Of a DNA stretch of 6,170 nt, positions 5,331 to 6,170 are shown one piece after another. Both the position numbers and the translations under genes were made by a program. Source of the stretch: an uncultured Oscillibacter sp. (GTDB lineage Bacteria > Bacillota > Clostridia > Oscillospirales > Oscillospiraceae); assembly GCA_902476875.1 (NCBI GenBank), contig CABSFC010000132.1:1-6170 (forward strand), in the 5' to 3' direction. Numbering within the stretch: the stretch's first letter is position 1; every line of letters starts with the position of its first letter. The notes under the pieces were generated by a model. The model saw nothing but the letters and a program-made list of their open reading frames with translations. It searched no databases and was not told the origin of the DNA.

Positions 5331-5358
5331 GTTTTTATCTGAAAGGCAGGTGGCGCCA

Positions 5359-6153
5359 ATGCCATACAAAGAATTACTGCGCAAAATTGACGGCTATGCC
5401 AAGGTGATCCGGGAGCGCCGCCCCCTGACCCCGGACGAGGTAAAGGAGCTGGACGCCTACTTCCGCATCGGCATGACCTATTCCTCCAACGCCCTGGAGG
5501 GGAACTCCCTGACCCTCTCCGAGACAAAGGTGCTGCTGGAGGATGGCATCACCGTGGGCGGCAAGCCCATCCGGGACTGCTACGAGGCCACCGGCCATGC
5601 CCAAGCCTATGACTATATGCTGCAAACCGCGCGGGGCGGCCCCCTCCAATTCCGGGAGGAGGACATCCTGCGCCTGCACGCCCTGTTTTACAGCGGCATC
5701 GACCCGGACCGGGCCGGACGCTACCGCACCGGGCAGGTATTTATCACCGGCACGGAGTATATTCCGCCCGCCGTGGAGGAGGTACCAGGTCAGATGACCA
5801 AACTGGTGGAGGAACTGAACCAGAAGAAGGACGCGCTGCACCCGGTCCTGCTGGCGGCCTATGCCCACCGGAGGCTGGTGGACATCCACCCCTTTCAGGA
5901 CGGCAATGGGCGCACGGCCCGGCTGCTGATGAACCTGGTGCTGGTGAACAAGGGCTACTGCATCGTATCCATCCCGCCCATCCTGCGCCACGACTATATC
6001 ACCGCGCTCCAGCAGGCCCAGCGGAGCAGCGCCCCCAGCGACGCCGCCTTTATCAAGCTGATCTGCGAATGTGAGCTGGAGGCTCAGAAGGACTACTGCC
6101 GGATGTTCCGCATCAAGCTCCCGGAGCAGCGGCGGGACGTCCCAAGGCGATAA
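5359..6153 (+). CDS. fic: Fic-family protein, probable protein AMP transferase (class II)
   Basis: The 264-residue protein holds the full Fic core HPFQDGNGRTAR (residues 177-188). His177 is the predicted catalytic base, Asp181 the metal ligand and Arg188 the phosphate binder. A flap-like GQVFITGTEYIPP lies at 125-137 and positions target side chains in this family. Near the N-terminus, SNALEG (43-48) fits the inhibitory motif (S/T)xxxE(G/N), with Glu47 expected to block ATP binding. This makes it a class II, self-inhibited Fic that needs no separate antitoxin. By family knowledge it transfers AMP, or occasionally another group, to target protein hydroxyls. The target here is unknown. The start at 5359 is chosen over an upstream in-frame extension because AGGTGG (5348-5353) precedes it and the promoter at 5302-5330 would lie inside the extension. 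It sits beside the RepA_N module, suggesting cargo or a maintenance gene, which is inference. There is no signal peptide or membrane segment. Confidence 0.92.
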   Translation: MPYKELLRKIDGYAKVIRERRPLTPDEVKELDAYFRIGMTYSSNALEGNSLTLSETKVLLEDGITVGGKPIRDCYEATGHAQAYDYMLQTARGGPLQFREEDILRLHALFYSGIDPDRAGRYRTGQVFITGTEYIPPAVEEVPGQMTKLVEELNQKKDALHPVLLAAYAHRRLVDIHPFQDGNGRTARLLMNLVLVNKGYCIVSIPPILRHDYITALQQAQRSSAPSDAAFIKLICECELEAQKDYCRMFRIKLPEQRRDVPRR

Positions 6154-6170
6154 CTGAATCCTGTACGGAA

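Noticed and set aside
4979..5342. Overlapping Arg/Pro-rich open frames between repA and fic
   Set aside because: There is no ribosome binding site, composition is typical of GC-rich non-coding frames, and they run across palindromes.
5101..5358. In-frame N-terminal extension of fic
   Set aside because: It would contain the fic promoter and low-complexity sequence. The ATG at 5359 follows AGGTGG and gives a normal class II Fic N-terminus.

Overview
The window looks like chromosomal DNA from a GC-rich anaerobic Firmicute, most likely a gut clostridium of the Oscillospiraceae type. This rests on four things: a T-box riboswitch, consensus sigma-A promoters, strong AGGAGG-type ribosome binding sites, and GC-rich third codon positions in the host-type genes. 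The species assignment is inference. All supported genes are on the + strand.

Left end (1-413): a complete tRNA-Leu(CAG) with encoded CCA runs straight into a 22-bp intrinsic-terminator hairpin. About 280 bases follow with small hairpins, a half copy of the terminator arm and no credible gene.

Region 414-1343: a textbook promoter (TTGACA-17-TATAAT) and a hairpin-rich leader drive a 272-residue MscS-type mechanosensitive channel. No terminator follows it. A second perfect TTGACA-17-TATAAT promoter overlaps its stop codon.

Region 1340-3923, the methionine operon: the second promoter transcribes a roughly 280-nt T-box leader. The leader shows Stem I, a likely AUG (Met) specifier, a UGGU bulge matching the A discriminator expected on tRNA-Met, and mutually exclusive antiterminator and terminator. 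It controls metY (O-acetylhomoserine sulfhydrylase) and metA (homoserine O-acyltransferase), whose stop and start overlap as TGATG. MetA carries Glu111, the residue associated with acetyl-CoA use, so MetA would make O-acetylhomoserine and MetY would convert it with sulfide to homocysteine. However, metY is broken by an exact 16-bp tandem duplication (1874-1905) after codon 69. Removing one copy restores a 428-residue enzyme, so this is a recent lesion, a reversible slippage state or an assembly error.

Region 3924-5358, mobile-element-like DNA: codon use becomes more A-rich. A gene with an N-terminal RepA_N replication-initiator domain is preceded by an 18-bp perfect hairpin. Its C-terminal part looks reduced. 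About 390 non-coding bases follow, with nested inverted repeats.

Region 5302-6153: an extended -10 promoter and a Fic-family enzyme (probable AMP transferase) with its own N-terminal inhibitory motif, so no separate antitoxin is needed. The last 17 bases hold nothing recognisable.

I found no CRISPR array, integrase, transposase or complete insertion sequence. The most notable observation is the duplication-inactivated metY under an intact Met T-box.
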